A stretch of 64,000 nucleotides of DNA, from assembly GCA_963805795.1 (NCBI GenBank), contig CAWDVG010000001.1, positions 372,001 to 436,000 of the forward strand, read 5' to 3'. How positions within the stretch are numbered: the stretch's first letter is position 1; every line of letters starts with the position of its first letter. Below are positions 37,865 to 46,721 of this stretch, one piece after another. The position numbers were made by a program, and so were the translations under genes. This DNA is from CAWARU01 sp963805795 (lineage in GTDB: Bacteria; Pseudomonadota; Gammaproteobacteria; UBA6186; Azoamicaceae). Below the pieces are notes generated by a model. The model searched no databases. It saw nothing but the letters and a program-made list of their open reading frames with translations, and was not told the DNA's origin.

Positions 37865-37897
37865 CTGGATCCCCGCTTTCGCGGGGATGACGGCAGG
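37865..37897. repeat. Palindromic repeat (GTCATCCCCGC-type), right copy
   Basis: Reverse complement of the copy at 36284-36316, starting 9 bases after the GIY-YIG stop; could also end transcription of that gene. Confidence 0.85.
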
Positions 37898-38269
37898 TGA
37901 TTAATAATTTCTTATTTCGAAGTATGTGGCTATTAAATAGTGCGCGTTAGCGCCTCATTTTTGAGAAAAGGATTTCATTAGGTATAGTTTTTGGTGACAT
38001 ATTACGTGCATATACGTCATAGGTTAGCGCGATAGCCCTGAATTTACACGAGTTAGCTATGTCGTTCAACTTATGTTAAAAGTTGAGAATGGCGTTAATT
38101 AATATTTCTAATTCATTGGTTTAATTATTAGTAGATGCACCTAGGTTTGATATATGTGCTATGTCACTTCCAATGGATCTAATTTTTGGCATAAAAAACT
38201 GAACCTAAAACAGGATTCGTAATCGAATCTATATACATTTTTTATTCTGATTGCTGATGGAGTATGTAT

Positions 38270-39007
38270 ATGGCTGCTAATTTGCCACCCGATGATTTAG
38301 AATTTGTGCAGAAAAAAAAAGCTGCTGAAGATTTAGAATTTGCAGCAAAAAATGCTGCACAAGATGCTCGTATGAGGTTAGCAAATGAAACGGATGAAGA
38401 CTATGCGGCTCGTATGAAGTTAGAACAGGAAGCAGATGCTGCCAAGAAAGAAAATGAGAAAAAGATGGGTACCACCTCACCTCAAACACCCCCAAAGGGT
38501 TCTGGAGAAATAGGTAAACATAGTTGGTACTATATCGGAACATTATTTGGAAAATTTCTTTCCAATCTTGCCCAGGAGGTGGGAAATAGTATAAAAGAAA
38601 ATGGAGGAGGGCTAAAAGGAGCAGGTATCACATTGGCGAAAGGGATATGGTATGCAGGGAAGTTAGCAACGAATATTGTGACCCTCGGAGCATTCAGTAA
38701 ATCTCTTAAGGGAGAGGAAGGGGATATTGCTCATAATGCTAATCCTGAGAATGCGGGTCCACAGGGGCAGGTGGATAGAAATCGAGCGGCAAAGGCGGGG
38801 AGAGATTATGGAAATCAAGCCATTGCAGGGCCTGCAGTTGTGGGTAATGAAGGTGGACCTATTGCGCATGCTAAGGATATGGCTGAAGCAGAAGCTCCGG
38901 GTCTAGAGCGTGAAGCCGCTCCAGCTCCTGATGCAGCAGAGCCAGAGCCAGCTGCAGATAATGAGCAAGAAGAAGAGCATGGGCCACAGCAGGGGCCAGG
39001 ACATTGA
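38270..39007 (+). CDS. Hypothetical protein with acidic, Ala/Pro-rich tail, beside dotA
   Basis: Start at ATG 38270 (after GGAGTATGTAT) gives 245 residues. The N-terminal 70 residues are a charged helix (DDLEFVQKKKAAEDLEFAAK, DYAARMKLEQEADAAKKENE). The middle (about 80-150) has moderately hydrophobic, glycine-containing helices (YYIGTLFGKFLSNLAQEVGN, GITLAKGIWYAGKLATNIVT). The last 60 residues are acidic (EAEAPGLEREAAPAPDAAEP, EQEEEHGPQQ). I do not recognise it. Glu-rich C-termini are common in Dot/Icm effectors, so an effector or accessory is possible. Confidence 0.6.
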   Translation: MAANLPPDDLEFVQKKKAAEDLEFAAKNAAQDARMRLANETDEDYAARMKLEQEADAAKKENEKKMGTTSPQTPPKGSGEIGKHSWYYIGTLFGKFLSNLAQEVGNSIKENGGGLKGAGITLAKGIWYAGKLATNIVTLGAFSKSLKGEEGDIAHNANPENAGPQGQVDRNRAAKAGRDYGNQAIAGPAVVGNEGGPIAHAKDMAEAEAPGLEREAAPAPDAAEPEPAADNEQEEEHGPQQGPGH

Positions 39008-39118
39008 TGGTGATATTGCACGGCACTTATTTTTAGTTGTCTAACAAATTCTTTACAAACCTAGCAAAATATGGTCTAATAGCACTTGAAATCTAAATCT
39101 TTTTTGCGAGGATATACT

Positions 39119-39760
39119 ATGCCAAATGATTTTCTACCACAATTTAAACGCTCAACGCAGATTGCTTTAAATAGTTTTCGAGATGAGACAGGTGTGTTAT
39201 TGAATAGCCATCAAGCATTTTTAGACTCGATTGGAAAAGGTGAAACGGAAGTTGGGAATGCTCTCCACAGTCTTTTTAAAAATATGTCAGCGCATCTGGA
39301 AAAATATCAGAATGATGAAGCTTTTCAGAAGATGGTTCAGGTCTTAGAACTGGTTGCATCCAAAGATACAATGATTCGCAAAAATGTGCAGGATATTAAA
39401 GAAGGGCTCAGAAAAGATACGGCTAGCGCTCGAAAATTACTCTTTGATTTATTAAAACAAAATGAATTTGCAAAATATATTGCTCGATTATTTTTAACTC
39501 AAGAAGAAAAGATAGCTGAAGAAAGTAAAAACGTACAAAAAGAATTTGCGGATATCAATAACACTCTAGTAGGACGTTCCATTTATTCTGAGTACGGTAC
39601 CATTGGGGTCCAACTTGTTTCTTTGATACATGCGGCCATACGAATTCAGGCTGTTAAAATGGGGCATGATATTCTCCCCTTACCAACAAAAGAACATGGC
39701 GGTCAATCTATGCTGATACCCGGTGGTAAGGAAAGACCGCCTATGCCCGTCACTTTATAG
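39119..39760 (+). CDS. Hypothetical helical protein, downstream partner of the previous gene
   Basis: Start at ATG 39119 behind GCGAGGATA gives 213 residues. Long amphipathic helices fill residues 1-150 (FKRSTQIALNSFRDETGVLL, KMVQVLELVASKDTMIRKNV, KDTASARKLLFDLLKQNEFA), with a shorter one near 165-185. There is no signal peptide or membrane segment. I do not recognise the family. It converges on dotA with 76 bases between stops. Confidence 0.6.
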   Translation: MPNDFLPQFKRSTQIALNSFRDETGVLLNSHQAFLDSIGKGETEVGNALHSLFKNMSAHLEKYQNDEAFQKMVQVLELVASKDTMIRKNVQDIKEGLRKDTASARKLLFDLLKQNEFAKYIARLFLTQEEKIAEESKNVQKEFADINNTLVGRSIYSEYGTIGVQLVSLIHAAIRIQAVKMGHDILPLPTKEHGGQSMLIPGGKERPPMPVTL

Positions 39761-39836
39761 TTGACGCAGGAGGGAGGCTAGATATTATGCAGCCCACCAG
39801 CATCTTGGGACCTGAGCATCTTGGGACCTGGTCCTA

Positions 39837-42449
39837 TTACGCTATAGGTGGAGGTGGAGGAGGTGGAGGGGCAGCGCCGCCGCCTCCACCGCCAGCACCA
39901 CCAGGTTGTGCACCTGGGGCGGCTCCGCCGGGCGCTGCCCCGCCGGGCGCGGCGCCCTTAGGTGCAGGAAGTGCGCCACCGCCACCAGCTCCGCTCTTAA
40001 AGGCATCTGATTTTGATTTCCAGGCGTCTTGAGCACCTGAATGCATTTTCTGAGCTTGTTCGTAGCCCCCTTTAACCGCCTCACCGGTTGCTTTAGAACC
40101 TTGATCAAAGCCGCCTTTAGCTTCTTTGGCCATTTCTCCTTCACCACCTTGGTCAGGCGATACACCCATAAAGCGAATGACTCTATTGGGTAATACGTGA
40201 ATCAGTTCAAAAGCTTTATTCACAAATATGGTGTCAACGAAAACGAGTAGGATTAACGTGGCAACAATGTTAAAGAGGGTCGGTAGAACGCTTTGGTTAA
40301 CAGCTTGAACGAAGCCAAAGTTTAGCATGGTAAGTCCTGCCCGCATCACCGTGCCTGCTAAAATAAATCCGAATATCATTAAAACAGGTTTTAAAAAGAC
40401 CGTAGCAAGAATGCCTAGTGCAGGTTTTATATTTCCGAGTTCCTCACCACCGGGTTGAATGAGCGTCAAGGCAATTAAAGGCGCTCCTACCACAGCTTCC
40501 ACAACAGCAATCAACCAACTAAAGGCAGTCACAGTAAAGACGATATAAGGCACCATGGGAAGATAGATACCCAAAGTGGCTCCTGATCCCCACATCATAA
40601 TCAGTACCCCGAACAGGAGTAGAAAAAGTTGTGAAAAAAGCTGTTGACCAGCCCAAGGCAAGGGATTTAAACAAGATCCCGCAGAAATACCCAACATAAT
40701 CAGACCCGAAAGCGCAATGATCGCAAAAATAAGCGCTTCACCAGCCACCATAAGTTGCCAGCCGAATCGGCCCATCGAAACCAAAGGATCTTCTGATTGG
40801 CCCGTTATAGCGGTTTGAAAAAAACTGATGATGGGATCGCGAAGGCCAGAAGAGAAAGCTTGCACAATTTGATCCATAAATGCATTGCCGGTACTGGCCT
40901 GGCCTGAACCTAAAGCCGGTAAGCCACCGGTACTGTAAGATTGATCTCCAGCAGCCGCGGTAGCGCCATTTTGGATAACTTGATTAAAAATGGTTCGATT
41001 GCTTGAATTCAGTAATTGTGAATACAATTCTGCATTCCAAGTCCCCGGAGCATTGGGCGAGCTAAAATCACTACCCGATGTGGCTGTTGGGTAACCGACA
41101 ACGGTCGCGGGCATGGCGTCAGCAGCACTGATACTATTAGTATTTGTTTGTTGTGAAAGGGTATAGTAATAGCTTCCCGCATGAATCCAACCAAATACTT
41201 TTAGAGCGTTGGTTTGAATGTTTGTTATAGCTACGGGTTGTGCACTACCTGCTTCCCAACTCAGTGCCCCACCTACTGCACCTACTCCTTGTTCAAGACC
41301 TGTTGCTACCGTGTTGGCAGCTTTTCCGCCTGCCCCCCCTACTACGCCAGCATTCGCCGCACCAGCATTTTGTAAATTGGCCGTACTTCCCTGACCCGCA
41401 TTAAGAAGAGAGGCTGACTCGCTAGCTGCGGCTTGTGAGAGACTGGGCCCAGAGACACCGCTGCCTGCTGCCAATTGAACCAGTTGCGCTCTATAGGCAT
41501 CCGCTGCTGCATTCATAAAGCCTGGGTTAACGTTACAACTAGTTGTGTTTCCACAACCCACCAGTGCAGTCGCCGTGCTTGAAAGGGCATTAAACATAGC
41601 TAAAAAGGCATTTACTTTAATCTGTAGACGTTGTTGCAAAGTGCCAAGATTAAAGGCAATTCCATCAGTATTGGCTTTCATGATGGTGGCTGACACTTTT
41701 ATATAACCACAAATGGCTTGATCTGCATTAGAGGCTGGATAGGGTACACCGACATTGATAAGAGCGGTTTGTGTTATGGAATCTGGATTATTGGTATCAC
41801 CCGTGGATGTATAATTATTGAAGGTGACGTTTACACCCGCAGCTCCATAATTTCTGATAAGGTCAAGCTGTGGCAAGGCATTCAGTTCTTGCATACAAAT
41901 GATGGCAGGCAAAACATTGAGTGATGTTACGTTAAGGGTGCTCTGGCCAACAGGGATGACAACATTGCCAGTTGCAGGAAGACCACGGGCCAACTGATCC
42001 AAAACCGTATTCCAAACCACATTGGCAGCCCCAATACCATTTAAGACAATCCACATAACCGTCATTTGTACTAGGGAATAACCTGTACCCGGGGAAGGCA
42101 GCATTAATAGCATACCAAAAAGACCTCTTAAGGGTACCCAAAGCGAGAATTTTTTCCCCATGGCCTCGCCTTCACGAGCGGTATTAATTGCCGAAATAAT
42201 ACCCACATAACTTAGGATACTGACGCCAGCGGTTACAATAATAAAATTAAATTTTTCAAACATCTGCGACAGCATGGGATTTGCACTACCCCCTAAGGAT
42301 ACGTTTCCCACGCTGCCGCCAAAAATAATACCTAAATATTGCATGGATTTATCGGTAGGGATAACATCAAAAATGCCTGCAAAAAGTTCCGGGGGAATGA
42401 AAAAACAAATAAAAAATAATAGATATTGATATAAAAATTTATTTCTCAT
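39837..42449 (-). CDS. dotA: DotA, polytopic inner-membrane protein of Dot/Icm
   Basis: An 870-residue protein (Legionella 1048) with a signal peptide (FLYQYLLFFICFFIPPELFA), conserved GIFDVIPTDKSMQYLGIIFG, then membrane segments near residues 70-90 and 115-150, a large periplasmic loop (about 160-550), and a C-terminal group of five or so segments (AGEALIFAIIALSGLIMLG to LFNIVATLILLVFVDTIFV). RVIRFMGVSP marks the cytosolic tail, which ends in an Ala/Gly/Pro low-complexity run. Overlaps the end of icmV by 11 bases, as a coupled pair, as in Legionella. Confidence 0.96.
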   Translation of the reverse strand: MRNKFLYQYLLFFICFFIPPELFAGIFDVIPTDKSMQYLGIIFGGSVGNVSLGGSANPMLSQMFEKFNFIIVTAGVSILSYVGIISAINTAREGEAMGKKFSLWVPLRGLFGMLLMLPSPGTGYSLVQMTVMWIVLNGIGAANVVWNTVLDQLARGLPATGNVVIPVGQSTLNVTSLNVLPAIICMQELNALPQLDLIRNYGAAGVNVTFNNYTSTGDTNNPDSITQTALINVGVPYPASNADQAICGYIKVSATIMKANTDGIAFNLGTLQQRLQIKVNAFLAMFNALSSTATALVGCGNTTSCNVNPGFMNAAADAYRAQLVQLAAGSGVSGPSLSQAAASESASLLNAGQGSTANLQNAGAANAGVVGGAGGKAANTVATGLEQGVGAVGGALSWEAGSAQPVAITNIQTNALKVFGWIHAGSYYYTLSQQTNTNSISAADAMPATVVGYPTATSGSDFSSPNAPGTWNAELYSQLLNSSNRTIFNQVIQNGATAAAGDQSYSTGGLPALGSGQASTGNAFMDQIVQAFSSGLRDPIISFFQTAITGQSEDPLVSMGRFGWQLMVAGEALIFAIIALSGLIMLGISAGSCLNPLPWAGQQLFSQLFLLLFGVLIMMWGSGATLGIYLPMVPYIVFTVTAFSWLIAVVEAVVGAPLIALTLIQPGGEELGNIKPALGILATVFLKPVLMIFGFILAGTVMRAGLTMLNFGFVQAVNQSVLPTLFNIVATLILLVFVDTIFVNKAFELIHVLPNRVIRFMGVSPDQGGEGEMAKEAKGGFDQGSKATGEAVKGGYEQAQKMHSGAQDAWKSKSDAFKSGAGGGGALPAPKGAAPGGAAPGGAAPGAQPGGAGGGGGGAAPPPPPPPPIA

Positions 42450-42927
42450 AGCTTCTGCCCTTCTTGATGAGTCGGGTTACTTTTGCTCCCACGAAATCGT
42501 TTAACCATTCTTGAAAACTGCAGGAAAGTTTACGTTTTTGTATTTGATAACACCAAAAATGGTAACGGAATGCAAAAGTGAGAGCGTAGAGGGTCATGGA
42601 GAATGACATGCAGGCCCCCATAAAATTTCCAGTCAGACAAAGCCCAAGGAAATAGCAAAAAATGCCTGCAGAAATCACCAAGTAAAAAAAGAATAAAAAA
42701 TAATAGCGTTTTTTTTGTAATTCTAAGTTTTCTGAGGTTAATTCTAAACGCTTTTCTGCCTCTTCAAAAGTTTCGGTTCGAGAAAGAGGTTGGATATAAT
42801 ATAAGTTTCTAAACTGACGATAGAAGTAGTTAGTATAACTTTTTAAGTTTTTATAATCGAGCCATGCACTTACCTGAAAGTTAAATATGGCTTTCGAAAA
42901 TTTTTTAAATCCCGATCTAATACCCAT
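42439..42927 (-). CDS. icmV: IcmV
   Basis: A 162-residue inner-membrane protein (Legionella 151). SAWLDYKNLKSYTNYFYRQF is the conserved N-terminal region; two hydrophobic segments lie at about residues 78-98 and 102-122; a basic tail (KVTRLIKKGRSYEK) ends it. It is the first gene of an icmV-dotA operon, divergent from icmW, the same arrangement as in Legionella. Confidence 0.93.
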   Translation of the reverse strand: MGIRSGFKKFSKAIFNFQVSAWLDYKNLKSYTNYFYRQFRNLYYIQPLSRTETFEEAEKRLELTSENLELQKKRYYFLFFFYLVISAGIFCYFLGLCLTGNFMGACMSFSMTLYALTFAFRYHFWCYQIQKRKLSCSFQEWLNDFVGAKVTRLIKKGRSYEK

Positions 42928-42975
42928 TAGGCTGATTGCTCCTACCCATACTCATATTGTTGCTCACTAATAAAA

Positions 42976-43005
42976 TTGGCAATTTAATCAAGAGCGCTGT
43001 ATCAT
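42976..43005 (+). promoter_or_regulatory. Putative promoter for icmW-icmX
   Basis: TTGGCA (42976-42981) and TATCAT (43000-43005) with an 18-base spacer, about 90 bases upstream of the icmW start. Consensus match only. Confidence 0.35.
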
Positions 43006-43094
43006 TATAGTGTAAATGTATTCAGAAGCGCCAGTCACTTATCTTGCCCTAGATAAGGTATGATGCGTTCTGCAAATATTTTAGGGGTTGATGA

Positions 43095-43559
43095 GTGCCA
43101 GATTTACATCTTGATTCCGTTCATGCTTTTTGGGACAGCTATGACCGCAGGACTCTCTATCGAGTCATTGTGAGTATAGAGCATGTGGAACATTGGGTTT
43201 TGGATGGTCTACCTGCGGTTGAAGCGGCATTGATTCGTTTAGGCGAAGCAATGGATCAGGGCCATTCGGTTGATACGACCGAAGAAGCAAAAATTATTCG
43301 CGTGTTGATTAATACGCGTGCAAGTCGCGCATTGCGGCTGCTGCAATCGATGGATATTGCCAAACCCGGCACGGCTTCCCAAATATTGATGTTTGCTGAG
43401 GAGGCAGCTAGTAATGCAGAGGGAAAAACACCCGATCCCTTAGCCCAATTATTCTTAAGACGCAATTTGGTTTTTGAACGTCTACAATTACTATCACGTA
43501 TATTTGCAAATCAACGCGTAACATTAGTGTTAAGAGCATTGGAGCAACAAATTAAGTAA
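43095..43559 (+). CDS. icmW: IcmW, effector adaptor
   Basis: 154 residues starting at GTG 43095 (an ATG four bases earlier is in another frame); the start MPDL matches Legionella IcmW (151). Conserved text: TLYRVIVSIEHVEHWVLDG, RALRLLQSMDIAKPGTASQI and LRRNLVFERLQLLSRIFANQ. IcmW pairs with IcmS on the DotL tail. First gene of a plus-strand operon. Confidence 0.96.
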   Translation: MPDLHLDSVHAFWDSYDRRTLYRVIVSIEHVEHWVLDGLPAVEAALIRLGEAMDQGHSVDTTEEAKIIRVLINTRASRALRLLQSMDIAKPGTASQILMFAEEAASNAEGKTPDPLAQLFLRRNLVFERLQLLSRIFANQRVTLVLRALEQQIK

Positions 43560-43568
43560 TTGCCATAA

Positions 43569-43985
43569 ATGAAAATCTGTATACTAAGTTTAATACTTTT
43601 TCCGAGTATAGCTTTCTCCATCGGATCTGACGTCCCTTCCAAGGGATCCTTCGACATGTCGCAACCTACTAATTTACCTAGTCAATCTGACAAAGAGGCA
43701 AAACCGGAAAAAACAGCAGCGCCTACGCCAGCAAATAATAATACTCAGACGGATGCACTGCCGTCTGGGCAGATGGGAGCAGAATCATCTAAAGCTTTGA
43801 AAACCATTGAAAAAGAGTCCGCTGAAGAACCCCCTACAAAGACAAATCCAGGTCCTAGTGAAGGGATAGAAGAACCTCCATCGGGCGATCAGTCTAAGTC
43901 AGCACCCTCTTTACCTTCCAATGAGAAATCAGCGGCAGGCAAAGAGGATGAAAAACCCACAGACGCTTATATAAGAGGATATTAA
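43569..43985 (+). CDS. Small exported Pro/Ser-rich hypothetical protein between icmW and icmX
   Basis: 138 residues with a short signal peptide (KICILSLILFPSIAFS) followed by an entirely low-complexity, disordered chain rich in P, S, E, K, T and N, ending DAYIRGY. No domain recognised. It is 9 bases after icmW and 3 bases before icmX, so it is co-expressed with the secretion system and likely periplasmic. Legionella has no gene at this place. Confidence 0.7.
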   Translation: MKICILSLILFPSIAFSIGSDVPSKGSFDMSQPTNLPSQSDKEAKPEKTAAPTPANNNTQTDALPSGQMGAESSKALKTIEKESAEEPPTKTNPGPSEGIEEPPSGDQSKSAPSLPSNEKSAAGKEDEKPTDAYIRGY

Positions 43986-43988
43986 AGC

Positions 43989-45206
43989 ATGAAAAGTAGG
44001 AAAATAAGTTCATTAAGACCCAAGAGAACTTTACCCGTTGTTTTGATGGGAATGGTATTTTGTTCAATATTCTCTGGGACTGTTGCAACGGAATCCTCTA
44101 GTTCTGGTAAAGGGGGAGGGGGTTACAAAGGTAATGTGGTCCTGCAATCAGGAACCTCGTTGGATACCAGTAAAATTATTGATAACAATTTAAGCCGAAT
44201 TTTTAATGCGGGTGAAAATACGGGCGGTGTTGCGCCTTGGGCAGACGCTAATGCATTGATGAAAGCTTATTACAATACTATGTTAGATATTGAAATAAAA
44301 GCCATCAATTGGAGTTTATATTTACAAGGTCTTGGTAATAGCAATCCTTCGAAAGAATTATTCACGAATCATTACTTTGGTTATGCGGCAAAGAGTTCAA
44401 CGAATGAATCTTCAGGAAGTACATTTGATTTCGCAAAAGATCCGGCTTTGCAATTCGCAGATGTCAATGCTGGAAATCTTATTCAAGGGTTTCGTTACGA
44501 TTCTGACAATCCAAAAATGGAAGAAGCAGCCAAATTGTTTGCCAACAATCTTGTGAATCCATTTCCCACGGCAACTGTGAGTGATCCTTCGTTATTAACA
44601 CCTGCCAAACTGCAAGATCCTAAGAATCAACAACTGTTGGCGCAAGCATTAGCTGATCAAGCGATACAATCGACAGCTCGGCAAGCTTTAGCTGCCATTA
44701 TTGCCAAACGTCATCCTATTAAGGAACTTAATGATAGATCCTTTATGGAAATTATGGAAAAAGAAGCCTCTCAATATTTTTTAAATGATGCCTGGCAGCA
44801 GCAAATGAAGAAAAATTATGAAGAGGCTATGCAAAAGGCTGATAAACTTAAGAGTTCTGGTAAAGGGGATCCGACTCCTTTATACGAGCTTGCATTATCG
44901 ATTCATCAAGCGAGATCGGAAGCTTATACGAATTTTGTTCTATATCAAATGTATCGTGAAATGGAACAAAACAAATTATTATTGGCAGGCGTCATTGCCG
45001 TGCTACAACAACAAGGAAAAGCTGCTGCGAACATTGTTAGTAACGCTACTAACCAGGGTGCTGCAGCTGCGCAGCAGGCAACTAGCACCACTACAACAGG
45101 TGGTGGTTCCAGTCCTACGCCTGCGACTTCGGCAACGACTCCGGCATCTAATACGCCCGCTGCAATATACCCGTTAGCCCTGCGAATGCAGTGGATTAGG
45201 TCTTGA
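43989..45206 (+). CDS. icmX: IcmX, periplasmic/exported Dot/Icm protein
   Basis: 405 residues with an N-terminal signal (LPVVLMGMVFCSIFSGTVA). Conserved IcmX text: NAGENTGGVAPWADANALMK followed by YYNTMLDIEIKAINW, and a central helical region ending in ARSEAYTNFVLYQMYREMEQ. The C-terminal 50 residues are Ala/Thr/Gln low complexity. It follows icmW as in Legionella, with one extra gene between. Confidence 0.92.
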   Translation: MKSRKISSLRPKRTLPVVLMGMVFCSIFSGTVATESSSSGKGGGGYKGNVVLQSGTSLDTSKIIDNNLSRIFNAGENTGGVAPWADANALMKAYYNTMLDIEIKAINWSLYLQGLGNSNPSKELFTNHYFGYAAKSSTNESSGSTFDFAKDPALQFADVNAGNLIQGFRYDSDNPKMEEAAKLFANNLVNPFPTATVSDPSLLTPAKLQDPKNQQLLAQALADQAIQSTARQALAAIIAKRHPIKELNDRSFMEIMEKEASQYFLNDAWQQQMKKNYEEAMQKADKLKSSGKGDPTPLYELALSIHQARSEAYTNFVLYQMYREMEQNKLLLAGVIAVLQQQGKAAANIVSNATNQGAAAAQQATSTTTTGGGSSPTPATSATTPASNTPAAIYPLALRMQWIRS

Positions 45207-45295
45207 TATTTCTACTAGTCTGGGCAGAAATCATTAACTCAAAATAGATAGGAGTTTTGTTATTCTCATTTCAGGTAACCCTCGTAAAATGAAAT

Positions 45296-46721
45296 GTGTT
45301 CTTAGCAGCTGTCATTTTTTTAGGAGGCTTTTTATTGGCGGGGGCATTGCCCCCGGCACTTTCAGAAAATGTAATACACTTGCAGGGACAGCTAACGCTA
45401 TTAGCCTTTCTAATTATATTGATCTTTCCCTTTTATCGTTCGGCAATATTACAACCTGCATTCAATGAGAGTAGGACAGAGGCTTCTTTTAAAAGGCTAT
45501 CTACAACTCAATATTTGCTCAGTCTTTTTACATTGCAAGGAACTTTGTTTTATATTTCTTTACTGTTTTTTTATACCATGGAATCCATGACCCGATGGAG
45601 TCCTCGTTTGCAACCCTTGCGAGAAGGGCAGCTTTTTGAAATTATGCAAAACCATTTCTTTGAACACAGTTTTATCCCCTGGGTACTCTATAGTATTATG
45701 GGAGTTGGCCTTGCATATTTTACAATTTATGAAGGAAGATACCCAACCTTGCCCAAAATGGTTTTTCCCAAGCCTCGTCGATCATTGCAATGGTTTATTC
45801 ATAATTATTTACACATTGGGGTTGATGCCGTTATGTTGGCACCTTTCATTTGGCTATTACCCCTTGGCATGATTTGGTTATGTGAGGGGTTAAATACCTT
45901 ATGTGGTCAAACTTCTCTTTTTGAATACCCCATTCGTAGCATTATTATTTTGGGATTATTATGTATTTATTTTAATCGACCGCATCGAAGGTTATTAGAG
46001 GCCATGGAACGACTCAAAATACCCATGGGAACGATGCTGGTGATTTATGTTTTGATGGGTTCTATATGTCTATTTTTGTTGCATGTTGTGAGCAGTTGGT
46101 TTATTGCCTCTTTAGGGAATCCTGAAACGCAGATTGCTAAAAGTATTATCTCGCAATCGCTTACGGAAGAAATGCAAGATAAACGTTTAGCGATACTGAT
46201 CTGGTCTTGGTGGGCTTTATGGCTTCCTTGGATGGCTTCACAGATTGCACGACTTTCTTTAGGTCGGAAACTTTGGATTGCTTGCCTTGCTCCTCTTATT
46301 TTGCCCAGTGTTTTTTGGATGCGGATGGCAACAGGGAGCTGGTTTGTTTCATTGGAATATGATGGTTGAGATTTTACAATACGGTTTTGTAAAAATACTG
46401 GTAGCCTTTTGTATTCTCTCTTTTTTGTTTTTTTTCTTTCGGCAGGTCTATTCCTTGCAGGATTTTGCTCGAGGTGGGATGTTGATTTTTGGCAATCGAA
46501 AAAAAATTATTTCACTTAAAAAGTGGATGAATGGTTTAGTCATATTGATAGCAGGTCATATGATTGCTTTATTTATGATGGGTTGGATATCCGTGCAAGT
46601 TCTAAGTACCCTAGGAGCCTTTGTGATGTTAACGGTGTTAGTGGGTTTTATCTTTGCTTTACTGTCATCCAAAGCTTTCCTTTCGGCCGTAAAGAGATAC
46701 AGGGTTCTGGGGAAACCTTAA
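45296..46721 (+). pseudogene. Divergent BCCT-like membrane transporter, split into two frames
   Basis: The first frame (GTG 45296 to 46369) and the second (from about 46359 to 46721) read as one protein of about 475 residues with some 12 membrane segments. HSFIPWVLYSIMGVGLAYFT and WWALWLPWMASQIARLSLGR in the first, and SLQDFARGGMLIFGNR in the second, line up in order with betaine/carnitine/choline transporters. The canonical GMGIGL substrate motif is replaced by LQGTLFY, so the function may differ. Whether the break is an assembly indel or a genuine split (ATG overlap at 46359) is open. It follows icmX by 90 bases. Confidence 0.5.

Larger units (their letters stand above)
36142..38040 (+). 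mobile_element. ISAs1-type element with long inverted repeats and GIY-YIG passenger
   Basis: The element starts CAGGGCTATCGCGCTAACCT and ends with the reverse complement. Imperfect inverted repeats of about 175 bases (36142-36316 and 37865-38040) include, at their inner ends, the palindrome GTCATCCCCGCGAAAGCGGG. The 10-base target AATTTACACG is duplicated (36132-36141 and 38041-38050); the uninterrupted IS982 copy has it once, proving insertion. The interior has the transposase and a GIY-YIG gene. Confidence 0.88.
35185..38096 (-). mobile_element. IS982-type insertion sequence, right copy, interrupted by an ISAs1-type element
   Basis: Left end AACGCCATTCTCAACTTT at 35185; right end its reverse complement ending 38096. 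The element is continuous with the left copy at base level to 36141 and resumes at 38041 after the nested insertion. Flanking bases do not show a simple target duplication. Confidence 0.82.

Noticed and set aside
39787..40032. Gly/Pro-rich plus-strand frame
   Set aside because: Antisense of the low-complexity DotA tail.
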